Part shown: positions 49,603 through 58,648 of the stretch, one piece after another
How the letters are laid out: each line of letters begins with the position of its first letter
Position numbering within the stretch: the stretch's first letter is position 1
From: Bdellovibrio bacteriovorus W
GTDB taxonomy: Bacteria; Bdellovibrionota; Bdellovibrionia; Bdellovibrionales; Bdellovibrionaceae
Reading direction: 5' to 3'
Assembly: GCA_000525675.1 (NCBI GenBank)
Contig: CP002190.1
Span: forward strand, 2,356,001-2,420,000
Length of the DNA stretch: 64,000 nt
The notes under the pieces: model-generated
Told to the model about the DNA's origin: nothing
The model's input: the letters and a program-made list of their open reading frames with translations, nothing else
The model's database searches: none
Translations under genes and position numbers: made by a program

Positions 49603-50564
49603 CAATACTTCTCATTCATATCATCTAGCAAAAAGTAACGATCAAAAAGATCACTATAACGAGACCAGCGATCGCCAGAAGCTCTCTCTCCGTCCATCAA
49701 AGTTTTGATCGTACTGACTTTGCTATCAAAATCGTCAATCATCGCAACGACCATCGCTTCTAAAAACTTAGGACGCTTTGGCGAACCGTATTCAAGTTTA
49801 CCATGATGACTGAGGATGATGTGCTTACACACATCTTTAAGTTCTTCGTTAAAGCCCAAAATCCGTGAAGCTTTCTTATCAATCAACTCGCAGGCAATCT
49901 GTATATGACCTAAAAGCCTTCCGCGATCTGTATAAGTTGTTCCGTTGTCGTAAGCAAGCTCCCAAATCTTTCCGATATCGTGGTAGATCGCCCCAAAGAT
50001 GAGAAGGTCTTTATTTAAGAATGGATAGTGCCCGCCAATGAAGTCCATAAGCTTGCTGATAGATAAGATATGCTCAAGTAAACCACCGCGCCACGCATGG
50101 TGAATACTCTTAGCCGCCGGAGCTTTTAAAACCAGAGGCTTAATTTCTGGATCTTCGAGGGTATCTAAGATGAGCTGACGAAGCTGTTCATTGCGCATAG
50201 CTTTTACTAATTGTAAAAGTTCGACGTACATATCGTCTGGATTGCGATCTGCTTTCGGCAAAAAGTCTTCAAAATTCACAGTGTCAGCAGGGACTTTTTC
50301 GATCTTATGGATAATGAGCTGCTTGCGATTTTGAAAGAGCTGAACACTTCCTTTGACCTTTACAATGTCTCCGATTTCAAACTCACGTGAAAGATCTTCG
50401 ACGCGATCCCAAAGACGAGCATCGATAGTTCCTGAAGCATCAGAAAGAATAGCTCCCATAAAGGGCTTTCCGTTTTTCCCTGTCGCTACGGTTTTTTCTT
50501 TGACGAGAAAAAGCTTTTCGACGGTATCTTTGTCTTTAAGATGAATTATTTGAGTTGCATCCAT
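49602..50564 (-). CDS. OB-fold plus HD-domain protein, YhaM-type 3'-5' exonuclease
   Basis: From the ATG at 50564 (GGAGGA ahead) the protein has 320 residues. An OB-fold (about 15-95, [20 protein letters not shown]) is followed by an HD phosphohydrolase domain (about 150-290). [24 protein letters not shown] and HIILSHHG supply metal-binding His and Asp residues. YhaM family proteins degrade single-stranded RNA and DNA 3' to 5'. Both ends overlap neighbours by one base (TGATG), so it sits firmly inside the operon. Confidence 0.9.
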   Translation of the reverse strand: MDATQIIHLKDKDTVEKLFLVKEKTVATGKNGKPFMGAILSDASGTIDARLWDRVEDLSREFEIGDIVKVKGSVQLFQNRKQLIIHKIEKVPADTVNFEDFLPKADRNPDDMYVELLQLVKAMRNEQLRQLILDTLEDPEIKPLVLKAPAAKSIHHAWRGGLLEHILSISKLMDFIGGHYPFLNKDLLIFGAIYHDIGKIWELAYDNGTTYTDRGRLLGHIQIACELIDKKASRILGFNEELKDVCKHIILSHHGKLEYGSPKRPKFLEAMVVAMIDDFDSKVSTIKTLMDGERASGDRWSRYSDLFDRYFLLDDMNEKY

Positions 50565-51208
50565 CACTTTCCTCCGCAAAAAAACTGTTTTCTTTGGCTG
50601 TCTTTAAAGGTCACCTGCGAAACTAAGATTTCACTTCCAACTTGAGAAGCAAACAAGAACGTTCCACCAATAACATACAAGTCGCGTTCACCTGTGGTAT
50701 TCACCTTGATACCATCATCTTGCATCAGCACCAAGACCTTGCTGGAGATATCAGAAAGTGTGCCGCAGCCTGCTCCAAAAGATTTTTGATCTATGGTGAC
50801 AGTTGGCAGAGCACTTTGAAATAACACACGCTTTTCTTTACTCTCGACAAAGGGAGCATATTCAAAGTTCACAAAGTAAGTACCGGGAACTGCCCCGATA
50901 TAATCAGCTAGATCAATCTCTCCGCCCCCTTTAGGAAGCGCGATCCGCAGCTTACGACTTTTCAAAACACCTTTATTCTTCTCCGTCAGAATGACAGAGA
51001 TCTCAGACATGACTGGAGTAAAGCTTCCCAGCAATGCTCGATCCTTGAACTCCAGCATCTCCCATGCTTTTGAAGAGACAAGAATATCCTCAGAAAGCTT
51101 TTCAACTTTTTGAGTGCGGATATTTTCTTCGATGTTTTTCTTATCTGTACAGCTCGCAAGGCAAGTTAACAAGAGGAGCGAGATCTTCAGAAAGCTCTGA
51201 GCCTTCAT
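50564..51208 (-). CDS. Lipoprotein of unknown function
   Basis: This 214-residue protein has a lipobox CLASC (Cys20), a charged spacer (KKNIEENIRTQKVEKLSEDI) and a beta-rich domain with a CG pair (GAGCGTLSD) and a C-terminal CGG. It should be lipid-anchored in the envelope. Tight linkage (stop and start overlap on both sides) with Mla, TPR and YhaM genes suggests an envelope role. I do not recognise a family. Confidence 0.78.
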   Translation of the reverse strand: MKAQSFLKISLLLLTCLASCTDKKNIEENIRTQKVEKLSEDILVSSKAWEMLEFKDRALLGSFTPVMSEISVILTEKNKGVLKSRKLRIALPKGGGEIDLADYIGAVPGTYFVNFEYAPFVESKEKRVLFQSALPTVTIDQKSFGAGCGTLSDISSKVLVLMQDDGIKVNTTGERDLYVIGGTFLFASQVGSEILVSQVTFKDSQRKQFFCGGK

Positions 51209-52995
51209 TATTCATTCTCCAATTGATCCCTTAACTCAATCAACGGTAAAAAGTTCGGCTCTGATTGCAATCCTGCTCGAATATAATCATAAGCCGTCGT
51301 GCGCTCATTTCCTTTAAGCACTACCCACGCAAGTCCCAAAAGAGCATTGGCGTTGCGACTGTCTTGCGCAAAAGCTTGAGAAAAATATGCATGAGCACAA
51401 TTTACATCATCAACACTGATACACATCTCGCCTAATAAAAGATTCTTTAATGGCAATGTTTGAACTTCGGGGGCTTTTAAGAGAACTTGCGCCTCTGGAA
51501 ATCTCCCTACACGAGTTAAGTAAGCCGCTTGCGTGACAAGCACATAAGGATCTTTCGGAGCTTCTGCTAAAGCTTCGCTCAGAAGTTTTTGAGCCTCAGA
51601 ATCTCGTTTCACTTCCATATAACAAATTGCACGAAGTGCCTTAAGTTCCGGATGCGGAGTTTGCTTGCTATAAACCTCTGAACAATACTTCTCGACGTAA
51701 TCCCATTGAGTAAATCGCCAATCAACTTCAAGAGGGTGAACAAAACTTCCCGCTTGGCCCGGCATCTGACTTAAAAACTGAACCACCGATTGGTTCACAC
51801 CATCGACATCGCCCAGAAGACTTTGTGCATAGATTAAGAATAAAATAAGTTCTTGGCGGAGATAAGCGGTCTTATGAAGATTGCCGCGAATGTCACGAAC
51901 AAGGTTGTTCAGAACTAGAGTATCACCTTGCTCTTTAGCGTACTCAACAGAAGCCACCGAGCGACCAAAGAGTGCTAATACAGACTGAGGATTCTTTCTA
52001 TAGATGGCATCGAAATCACGCATTGCCGATCCATAGTTACCTTTTTTTAGCTGAATAATCGCAAGATTCAAAAGAGCTGAAATATTAAAAGGCTCATGGC
52101 CAATCGCTTTTTGTAAAGTATCTTCCGCCTGTTTTAAATCCCCGTCCATCATATAAGAAACGGCAATCCCCAGATAAGCCTCAACGACTTCTGCTCGACT
52201 GCGCCCTTCTTGAATGAGAGCTCTTTCTAAAACGCGACGGCCCACTAATGATTGACGATCTTCAGAAATTAAAAGATTCGCCATCTTTACTTGAGTCTCT
52301 AATTCAGGCTCACGAATCTTAATGGCAGAGTGATACATACCCAATGATTTCTCATAAAGCCCTAAAGACTTATAGCGAAGAGCCCGTGCGATCATTTCAT
52401 CGTAACCAAGAGTCTTTTCCTGCCCCTTACGAGACACTGTCATAAAGACGACGGCGACAACTAAAACACCGAGTGCAGCAACTGCCAAAGTTAAAACGCG
52501 AGAGCGTCGACGGATCTTTCCCATCACACGAGTATCTGCTGATGAACCGTAACTTTTTTCTACAGTCGCAGGGCGTGCTCCAGGAGATTTTGAAGTTTCT
52601 TTAGTCGGAGTGATATCACGAATCAACGCTTCCGAAATTGGTGGAGGCGTTAGATCTTGATTAAAATGCGATGGAATCGGTGTCGGCGTTAACTCATCTG
52701 ATAGATGAGTTATATCAGTCCGTGTGATGGAAGTATGCTGTGCCACCGACTGAGTCATTGTTTGCTCAGAAGAAGAGTCTTGTTCATTCCGAATAGTTTT
52801 AACGACTTCTAGAAAGCGAGGATTTTCACGAATATAGGCCCAGCGGCCTTGAGGTTGACGAATCTCATCAATAATAGAAATTTGTTTCGAGCGCAGCTGA
52901 TCCACAACTTCCATAAAAGTAAATGGCCCAAGAATTCTTGTGGAAGATTTTACGAGCCAATTTCTTTGCTGGTCCTGCTGCTTTTCCTCAGTCAT
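51208..52995 (-). CDS. TPR protein with N-terminal GYF-like domain and one membrane segment
   Basis: This 595-residue protein has a cytoplasmic GYF_2-like module (about 10-70: WLVKSSTRILGPFTFMEVVD), a disordered Thr/Pro/Ser linker, one transmembrane helix (about 165-185, LTLAVAALGVLVVAVVFMTV) and a large domain of TPR repeats (about 200-590, for example YKSLGLYEKSLGMYHSAIKI). It would bridge cytoplasm and periplasm and act as a scaffold. It starts four bases after the MCE gene stop. The GYF-like module is shared with the PilZ protein at 40710, which hints at a common partner. Confidence 0.85.
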   Translation of the reverse strand: MTEEKQQDQQRNWLVKSSTRILGPFTFMEVVDQLRSKQISIIDEIRQPQGRWAYIRENPRFLEVVKTIRNEQDSSSEQTMTQSVAQHTSITRTDITHLSDELTPTPIPSHFNQDLTPPPISEALIRDITPTKETSKSPGARPATVEKSYGSSADTRVMGKIRRRSRVLTLAVAALGVLVVAVVFMTVSRKGQEKTLGYDEMIARALRYKSLGLYEKSLGMYHSAIKIREPELETQVKMANLLISEDRQSLVGRRVLERALIQEGRSRAEVVEAYLGIAVSYMMDGDLKQAEDTLQKAIGHEPFNISALLNLAIIQLKKGNYGSAMRDFDAIYRKNPQSVLALFGRSVASVEYAKEQGDTLVLNNLVRDIRGNLHKTAYLRQELILFLIYAQSLLGDVDGVNQSVVQFLSQMPGQAGSFVHPLEVDWRFTQWDYVEKYCSEVYSKQTPHPELKALRAICYMEVKRDSEAQKLLSEALAEAPKDPYVLVTQAAYLTRVGRFPEAQVLLKAPEVQTLPLKNLLLGEMCISVDDVNCAHAYFSQAFAQDSRNANALLGLAWVVLKGNERTTAYDYIRAGLQSEPNFLPLIELRDQLENE

Positions 52996-52999
52996 ATTT

Positions 53000-54370
53000 C
53001 TACAAAGGTGCCTTCGTTAATAAGAGTTTCAAGTCGTCGTTTGTTAGCATAATACCCATGCCAAGGTAGTTAGAACGTGCATCGTGTTTATCAAGGGCAT
53101 CATGAATACCACCTGTAACGTAGATACCTCTCCAAACAGACCAGGACAATGAACTGCGCAGGTACATATTGCTCAGATCATAGGCTTCAACACTGAAACG
53201 CAATTTGCGACGGAAGAAGTGGTAATCCACTCCAAAGCCACCTGCGTTTTCAATAATACCGCCCTTTAGTGTTAGATCCCAGAATGTCTTAGCAAATAAT
53301 AGCGTAAACTTTATCTTATTTTGATAAGTTTTAACTTCTGTATAATCAGAACCAGCCCCTCCGCCAGTTCCGGTGACTTGAGTGCGAGTGGTTTCGACCA
53401 CACCGGCTGGATCGTCAACAACACCTATGTAGTAATAACGATCTAGTCCTGGTTGAATTTGAATTCCAATTTGAGTTTTTGAAGCTCCAATATCCCCTAG
53501 ATATTCAGCGCGGAAGTCGAAAGAAGTTTGGATTCTTGTAGCTGTATCCAGAAGACCACTCAGCCCGTCAATCGCGTTGGTGACAGACTCTGCCGTTTCT
53601 TCATCGGCAACGAGTTTGCCAATTGCGCCTTCACCTTTGGCTATCTTGTCAGTGATCTCTTCAAGGTTTTTCATAGAGTTTGAAAGACGAGCCCAAGTTT
53701 CTTTGAGACCGTTTTCACTCTTATCATCCAAAGCCGTTTTCAAAGAAGACGTAACATCACGAAGGTCATCTATAATATGACTGACCTTACCTTTATTTTC
53801 GCTGGTCAGATCAGCAATATCGCCAGAAAGAACTTCGATGTTTTTTAGAATACGACCGAGAACATGATTGCGTGTGCCTTCACCAGACGTCGCTTCTTTT
53901 AAGTTTTGTGCCACTTCTTTTAAAGAGGAAGCCACATCAGAAACTTGCGCCATGAGGTTGTCTAAAGAGCCACCATCTTTGACAGTGAGAATTTGGCCCC
54001 CCTCAGAAAGTGGAGGATCTGTCGGCGACCCCGGATAGACTTCAACGTGCTTATCCCCTAAAATACCTTGCGCCTTAATTTCAACGGCTGCAGAAGTTGT
54101 TAACGGAATTTCAGAACGAATAATGACGTCAATGCGAGCCTGGCCATCTTGAAGAGTGATATCTTTAATAACACCAACGGGGATACCTGCTGAACGGATC
54201 GTCGAGTTCTTAATAAGTCCGCCCGCATTGGGCAAAAGAAACCAGGCTTTTTTGGAGCGCCCCATATAGGACGGATTTTCACTCACCTGCATGGACATAA
54301 CCGCGATCAGTGTTCCCACAATGATCACCATCATTCCTACTTTAAATTCTGCCGTCCGAAGCCAACTCAT
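53000..54370 (-). CDS. MlaD-like MCE protein with coiled coil and C-terminal beta-barrel-like domain
   Basis: This 456-residue protein is much longer than MlaD (about 180). It has an N-terminal membrane anchor (about 10-28), an MCE domain (about 40-118, VGVIKDITLQDG, ILGDKHVEVYPG), a helical coiled-coil stretch (about 135-280) and a C-terminal region (about 285-456) of alternating amphipathic strands rich in Tyr/Phe/Gly (FRAEYLGDIG, KTQIGIQIQP, GFGVDYHFFRRKLRFSVEAY, YLRSSLSWSVWRGIYV). That order would let one chain span from inner to outer membrane. It overlaps MlaF by 4 bases. Lipid transport is inferred from MlaE and MlaF. Confidence 0.88.
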   Translation of the reverse strand: MSWLRTAEFKVGMMVIIVGTLIAVMSMQVSENPSYMGRSKKAWFLLPNAGGLIKNSTIRSAGIPVGVIKDITLQDGQARIDVIIRSEIPLTTSAAVEIKAQGILGDKHVEVYPGSPTDPPLSEGGQILTVKDGGSLDNLMAQVSDVASSLKEVAQNLKEATSGEGTRNHVLGRILKNIEVLSGDIADLTSENKGKVSHIIDDLRDVTSSLKTALDDKSENGLKETWARLSNSMKNLEEITDKIAKGEGAIGKLVADEETAESVTNAIDGLSGLLDTATRIQTSFDFRAEYLGDIGASKTQIGIQIQPGLDRYYYIGVVDDPAGVVETTRTQVTGTGGGAGSDYTEVKTYQNKIKFTLLFAKTFWDLTLKGGIIENAGGFGVDYHFFRRKLRFSVEAYDLSNMYLRSSLSWSVWRGIYVTGGIHDALDKHDARSNYLGMGIMLTNDDLKLLLTKAPL

Positions 54371-55131
54371 TGGTGTTTCATCCCTTTATTCACAAACCTT
54401 TTTACCAGCTCGATATCTGTGTTGAAGAAATCGTCTGGAGTGCCGAACAATAAAACTCGACCACTATCTAACATTGCAATGTGGTCGGCAATTCTAAATG
54501 CAGCGGCTAAATCATGGGACACCATAATAGATGTAGTCCCTTGACGCGACTTGTGAGTATTCAGAATTAAATTATCCACCATTTCCGTCAGAATGGGATC
54601 TAATCCAGTTGTGGGCTCATCGTAAATCAGGATTTCTGGATCAAGGGCGAGAGCGCGCGCAAGGCCCGTTCTCTTCTGCATTCCACCACTGATTTGATTC
54701 GGAAGCTTATTATAGTGTTTAGATTCCAAGCCCACTTCCTGAAGTTTTGCCTCTGCGATCTTGCGAACTTGAAATTCCTTAAGGTCACGGCGGTGTTCAA
54801 AAAGTGGAAAACATACGTTCTCCATTACCGTCATATCGTCAAAAAGAGCGGCGGACTGAAATAATACCCCAAAATTACAGCGAAATTTGGTGAGTTGTTG
54901 CTCATTAAGCGTACTGATATCAGTACCAAGAACATCTATGGTCCCCGAAGTTGGCTTATAGAGACCCAGTAAGTGTTTCAACATGACACTCTTTCCTGTT
55001 CCCGAAAAGCCTATGATCGCTGTCAAACTTCCTTTAGGAATCTCTAAGTTCACTCCTTTAAGAACGAACTCATGTCCTCCATCAAAAGACTTTTTCACAT
55101 CTCGCATTGAAACTGCTGATTGAACTCTCAT
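54367..55131 (-). CDS. mlaF: MlaF-like ABC ATPase for lipid transport
   Basis: This 254-residue protein has Walker A GFSGTGKS, signature ISGGMQKRTGLARAL and Walker B ILIYDEPTTGLDP. The SGGMQKR signature is specific to MCE-type transporters. It powers retrograde or anterograde phospholipid traffic with MlaE and the MCE protein. It begins in a TAATG overlap with mlaE. Confidence 0.94.
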   Translation of the reverse strand: MRVQSAVSMRDVKKSFDGGHEFVLKGVNLEIPKGSLTAIIGFSGTGKSVMLKHLLGLYKPTSGTIDVLGTDISTLNEQQLTKFRCNFGVLFQSAALFDDMTVMENVCFPLFEHRRDLKEFQVRKIAEAKLQEVGLESKHYNKLPNQISGGMQKRTGLARALALDPEILIYDEPTTGLDPILTEMVDNLILNTHKSRQGTTSIMVSHDLAAAFRIADHIAMLDSGRVLLFGTPDDFFNTDIELVKRFVNKGMKHQ

Positions 55132-55958
55132 TAAGTAATCCCCACGAGATCATAAAATATGCGAATCAAGTTACTGACGAAGTAATCAATAATTATGATA
55201 CCCACCATACTTTGCACGACGCCTTGATTGGTTGCATCGCCAACCCCTTTTGCACCACCTTTGGTATTAAAACCACGGTATGTACACATCGCTGCGAAAT
55301 AAATTCCGAAGATCATGCCTTTAATAAGGCCTTCATTAATATGTTTCACATCAATAAAGTCGGCGATCTTTTGCCAAAAAACGGCTTCATCTAACTGAAC
55401 CAACTTCACACAGAGAAAATAACTTCCTAACATCGCCACGAAGTCAAAAACCGCTACCAACAGAGGCATACAAATGAATGCAGCAATAATACGTGGAGCG
55501 ATCAAATACTGTTTGGTATTTACACCCATCACATCCAGAGCATCAATCTGCTCATTCACACGCATCGTACCTAGACGTGCAGCCATCGCGCCACCTGCGC
55601 GTGCAGCTACAATCAATCCCGTTAATACAGGGCCTAATTCGCGAGTGATCCCAAGAGCTACCGTAGGGCCCACCATATTCACGGCATTGAAAAGTTTAAA
55701 ACCCAAATATAACTGAAATGATAGAGCCAACCCTGTGAAGACACCGGTTAAGCAAATGATCCCGATTGATTGATTCCCGATGAACTCCATGTGACGAATA
55801 ATTTCTGTAAAACGCGAAGGTTTTGCAAAAGTCAGTCGAATACTTTCCCAGAAGAAAAGAACAATACGGCCTGTTTCATCAATAAAGCCTTGGAATTTAT
55901 TAATAACAAAAGCACCGAGTGTTGAAACATAGCGATGCATTGTTTGAGCGATTGTCAC
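55131..55958 (-). CDS. mlaE: MlaE-like lipid ABC transporter permease
   Basis: This 275-residue inner-membrane permease has five or so hydrophobic segments and MlaE signature regions: ITRELGPVLTGLIVAARAGG, GTMRVNEQIDALDVMGVNT and a C-terminal membrane segment. The start is GTG directly after the alr stop codon (TAG-GTG); an ATG six codons later has no better ribosome site. No mlaB or mlaC gene lies in the run. Confidence 0.93.
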   Translation of the reverse strand: MTIAQTMHRYVSTLGAFVINKFQGFIDETGRIVLFFWESIRLTFAKPSRFTEIIRHMEFIGNQSIGIICLTGVFTGLALSFQLYLGFKLFNAVNMVGPTVALGITRELGPVLTGLIVAARAGGAMAARLGTMRVNEQIDALDVMGVNTKQYLIAPRIIAAFICMPLLVAVFDFVAMLGSYFLCVKLVQLDEAVFWQKIADFIDVKHINEGLIKGMIFGIYFAAMCTYRGFNTKGGAKGVGDATNQGVVQSMVGIIIIDYFVSNLIRIFYDLVGIT

Positions 55959-57161
55959 CTAGCCCCCGACTTCCTGATTTACAAACTTCGCTGCAGAACC
56001 AACAAACACACGAGGAACTCTCTCCCCGACGCTTGTTAACATTTCCCACACTATGGATTTAGCCTTCACAGCTAATTCCTCTGGAGAAATAAACGAACCA
56101 CTCTCTCCAGCGCCAAATAAGATCACTTCTTTATCCTTAAACGTGCTGAGATCCTGATCGGCCACAACATCTGTCACATCGACCATTAAATAATCCATGC
56201 AAACATTGCCAATCACGGGAACTCTATGCCCTGCGAACAAGACTGTCCCTTGATTGGAAAGAATACGATGATAACCATCGGCATAACCAATCGGAACAAT
56301 GGCGATCACAGATTCGCGCTGTGCTTTCCAAGTTCCACCATAAGAAACAGTTTCTCCAACTTTGAGTCTTCTAAAAGAATTTACGACAGACTTCAAGCTC
56401 ATCACTGGTTTTAATTGCAACTCTTTAAACTCAGGAATGGGATTATAGCCATAAATTAAAAGCCCTGGCCTCATTCCCCACTCTTGAAGATTCAGAGGAT
56501 GATCAGGCTTTAGTTTTCCTTCGGACTGCAAATGAGTCAGACTTATAATCCCTGCAGTATTCAGCGCATGACAGAAGACGTTAAGGGGTTTAAAAACTTT
56601 GCTCACTCCATCAAGTGCTCTGAGTTGCGCAGCACTTTCAAGATTTTCTTCTACAGCGTTTTCACCAGAATATAAATGAGTCAAAAGAGCTTTTACGCGA
56701 ATCTTACGATTCTGCCACAGTCTTTCAAAGAGACTCTGCGCTTCTTCTGGACGGAATCCCAAACGATTCATCCCCGTATCAAACTTAAGATGAATCCCTA
56801 CAGGGGAAGTGGTCACTGCATTTTCGAGATGATCAATATGCTCCCAAGTGCTGACAACAGGAGTGAGATTGTACTGAATAATTTTCTCCGCACCCACTTG
56901 ATCAAAACCACGGAATACCAAGATCTCGGCTTTCACTCCGAAATTTCTTAACAACAAACCTTCTTCGATCAAGCACACGCCAAACTGTTGAATGCCCATG
57001 GTTTCAAAAAATCTCGCCAACTGCACATCTCCGTGCCCATAGGCATTGGCTTTCAACATCGGACAAAGAAAGCGATTAGGAAAACGAGACTGAATTTGCT
57101 TAATGTTAAAAGCAAGATGATCGAGATTAATTTCAGCAAATGTTCGTCTATACATTTCCAT
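55959..57161 (-). CDS. alr: Alanine racemase
   Basis: This 400-residue PLP enzyme has the PLP lysine in LCPMLKANAYGHG (about 35-47) and the second catalytic Tyr in GETVSYGGTW. It supplies D-alanine for peptidoglycan. The start is ambiguous between ATGs at 57161 and 57155. It begins eight bases after the degenerate GGDEF gene and ends against mlaE, so peptidoglycan precursor supply and lipid transport genes share a transcript. Confidence 0.94.
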   Translation of the reverse strand: MEMYRRTFAEINLDHLAFNIKQIQSRFPNRFLCPMLKANAYGHGDVQLARFFETMGIQQFGVCLIEEGLLLRNFGVKAEILVFRGFDQVGAEKIIQYNLTPVVSTWEHIDHLENAVTTSPVGIHLKFDTGMNRLGFRPEEAQSLFERLWQNRKIRVKALLTHLYSGENAVEENLESAAQLRALDGVSKVFKPLNVFCHALNTAGIISLTHLQSEGKLKPDHPLNLQEWGMRPGLLIYGYNPIPEFKELQLKPVMSLKSVVNSFRRLKVGETVSYGGTWKAQRESVIAIVPIGYADGYHRILSNQGTVLFAGHRVPVIGNVCMDYLMVDVTDVVADQDLSTFKDKEVILFGAGESGSFISPEELAVKAKSIVWEMLTSVGERVPRVFVGSAAKFVNQEVGG

Positions 57162-57169
57162 CTTGATTG

Positions 57170-58648
57170 CTACTCCATCGGCACTTCAAAGTCGGGCTTA
57201 TGGGTTTCGGGGGCTTTGAATAAGCATATCTTATTCCCACCCTTGTCGGTTATATGCAAGAGAGCTTTGGTTGCCGATTCATCTAGACTTTTTGCAGAGT
57301 CGCAAAGTGAAGGGTATTCACTTATCCCCAAGCTTACAGAAATTTTCATTCCACTTTCCAGCAGCGCTGTTCCTTCAATAATCCGACGAAGCCTCTCAGC
57401 TCTTAGAGCAGCACCCTTGCGCGAGCAATGTGGCAAAATTAAAGCAATCTCATTTGCAGCTGTTCGACAAGTCACATCGTTGGTGCGACTTGTTTTATGA
57501 GTCACTGTTGCGACAGCCTTTAACAACTCATCGCGAACCGATTCACCAAGACTGCTTTCAATTTCATAAAGATCATCAATCGACATCTTCACGACAGAAA
57601 GTGGCTGTTTCAATCTTCGCCCGCGCGAAACTTCATTCTCTAAGACTTTGAAGTAATAATTTCGATTATAAAGTTCTGTGACAAAATCTTGAACTTCTAA
57701 AGAATCGACTTTCTTTTCCAGTGCAAAGTTTGAATAACACAGAGACAAGAGAGTGAACTCCTCATTGATCTCTGCTACGTATTTCGCGTCTAAACTTCCA
57801 GAGAAAACAAAAACACCCTCAAGACTATGATATGCATATAACGGCAGAGCTTTTGGCGGATTAAAACCAAAGGCCTCTTTCAGCATTTTGCTGAAGCGCT
57901 CAGGCAACTGCCCCATGGTCACTCTTTCTGAAAGAGTTCTCATATCCTCAGCTTCGAGTTGAACGCCCACACCTTGAATATCGCTATTGGGAATTCCCCA
58001 GCCATGAGTCGCCACGAAAGAGCGAACCGAAGGGAGATATTTAAAATAGATGCACAGAGTTTCTTTTGGAATGTGTTGCAAGAACTTATGCAACATATCC
58101 TCTTTGCTTTCTGCTACCTTATAAGTCGCAATGCGCGAGCTTATAGCAATTGGAGATTCTTGCGGCTGCAAAGTCTGTACTTCTTTTTCGCTAGAACTGA
58201 GTTGCTCTTGAGTCTTTTTAAGATCTGCAAAAAGTTGTTCGTTTTGATAGGTTAAAAACAGACGCTCACATGCTCTGTCCGTGGCCCAAAGAATTCGAGA
58301 CTCTAAAGCCGCCTCTTCATCTGAGATCACATCCACAAAACCATAAGAATTGTATTGAGCCAGAATCTCAAACTGTGATGTTGCTGAGACCGCTAAAAAG
58401 CGAATGTCATCGTTAATTTGTAGGGTTTCATTTACAAAATCACTCAACGATCCCGCCAAAGCGGTTGTCGAGAAGATTAAAATGTGGGGTGCATTTTCTT
58501 TCATGCGATCAAAGAGTGTTTCTATGTCTTGAAAGAAATAGGCGTCGTATCCCGCTTGCGAGAGATAGACCTTCGCCGATGCGCCCAAATCAACATTGGT
58601 CGTATAAACGAAGACAGTAAACTGAGAACTATAATCCCTAATATCCAA
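57170..58648 (-). CDS. Degenerate receiver plus degenerate GGDEF protein with intact I-site
   Basis: This 492-residue protein has a receiver-like domain (about 10-125) in which the phosphorylated Asp is replaced (ILIFS, Ser60), a coiled-coil linker (about 130-165), a GAF-like region (about 180-310) and a GGDEF domain (about 320-485). The signature GGDEF reads AANEI (397-401), so cyclase activity is unlikely. The inhibitory-site motif RTND (388-391) sits five residues upstream as in active I-sites, so it may bind c-di-GMP as a receptor. The start is TTG directly after the kinase stop codon, with GAGG ahead. B. bacteriovorus CdgA is a described degenerate GGDEF protein; orthology cannot be shown here. 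Confidence 0.87.
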   Translation of the reverse strand: MDIRDYSSQFTVFVYTTNVDLGASAKVYLSQAGYDAYFFQDIETLFDRMKENAPHILIFSTTALAGSLSDFVNETLQINDDIRFLAVSATSQFEILAQYNSYGFVDVISDEEAALESRILWATDRACERLFLTYQNEQLFADLKKTQEQLSSSEKEVQTLQPQESPIAISSRIATYKVAESKEDMLHKFLQHIPKETLCIYFKYLPSVRSFVATHGWGIPNSDIQGVGVQLEAEDMRTLSERVTMGQLPERFSKMLKEAFGFNPPKALPLYAYHSLEGVFVFSGSLDAKYVAEINEEFTLLSLCYSNFALEKKVDSLEVQDFVTELYNRNYYFKVLENEVSRGRRLKQPLSVVKMSIDDLYEIESSLGESVRDELLKAVATVTHKTSRTNDVTCRTAANEIALILPHCSRKGAALRAERLRRIIEGTALLESGMKISVSLGISEYPSLCDSAKSLDESATKALLHITDKGGNKICLFKAPETHKPDFEVPME

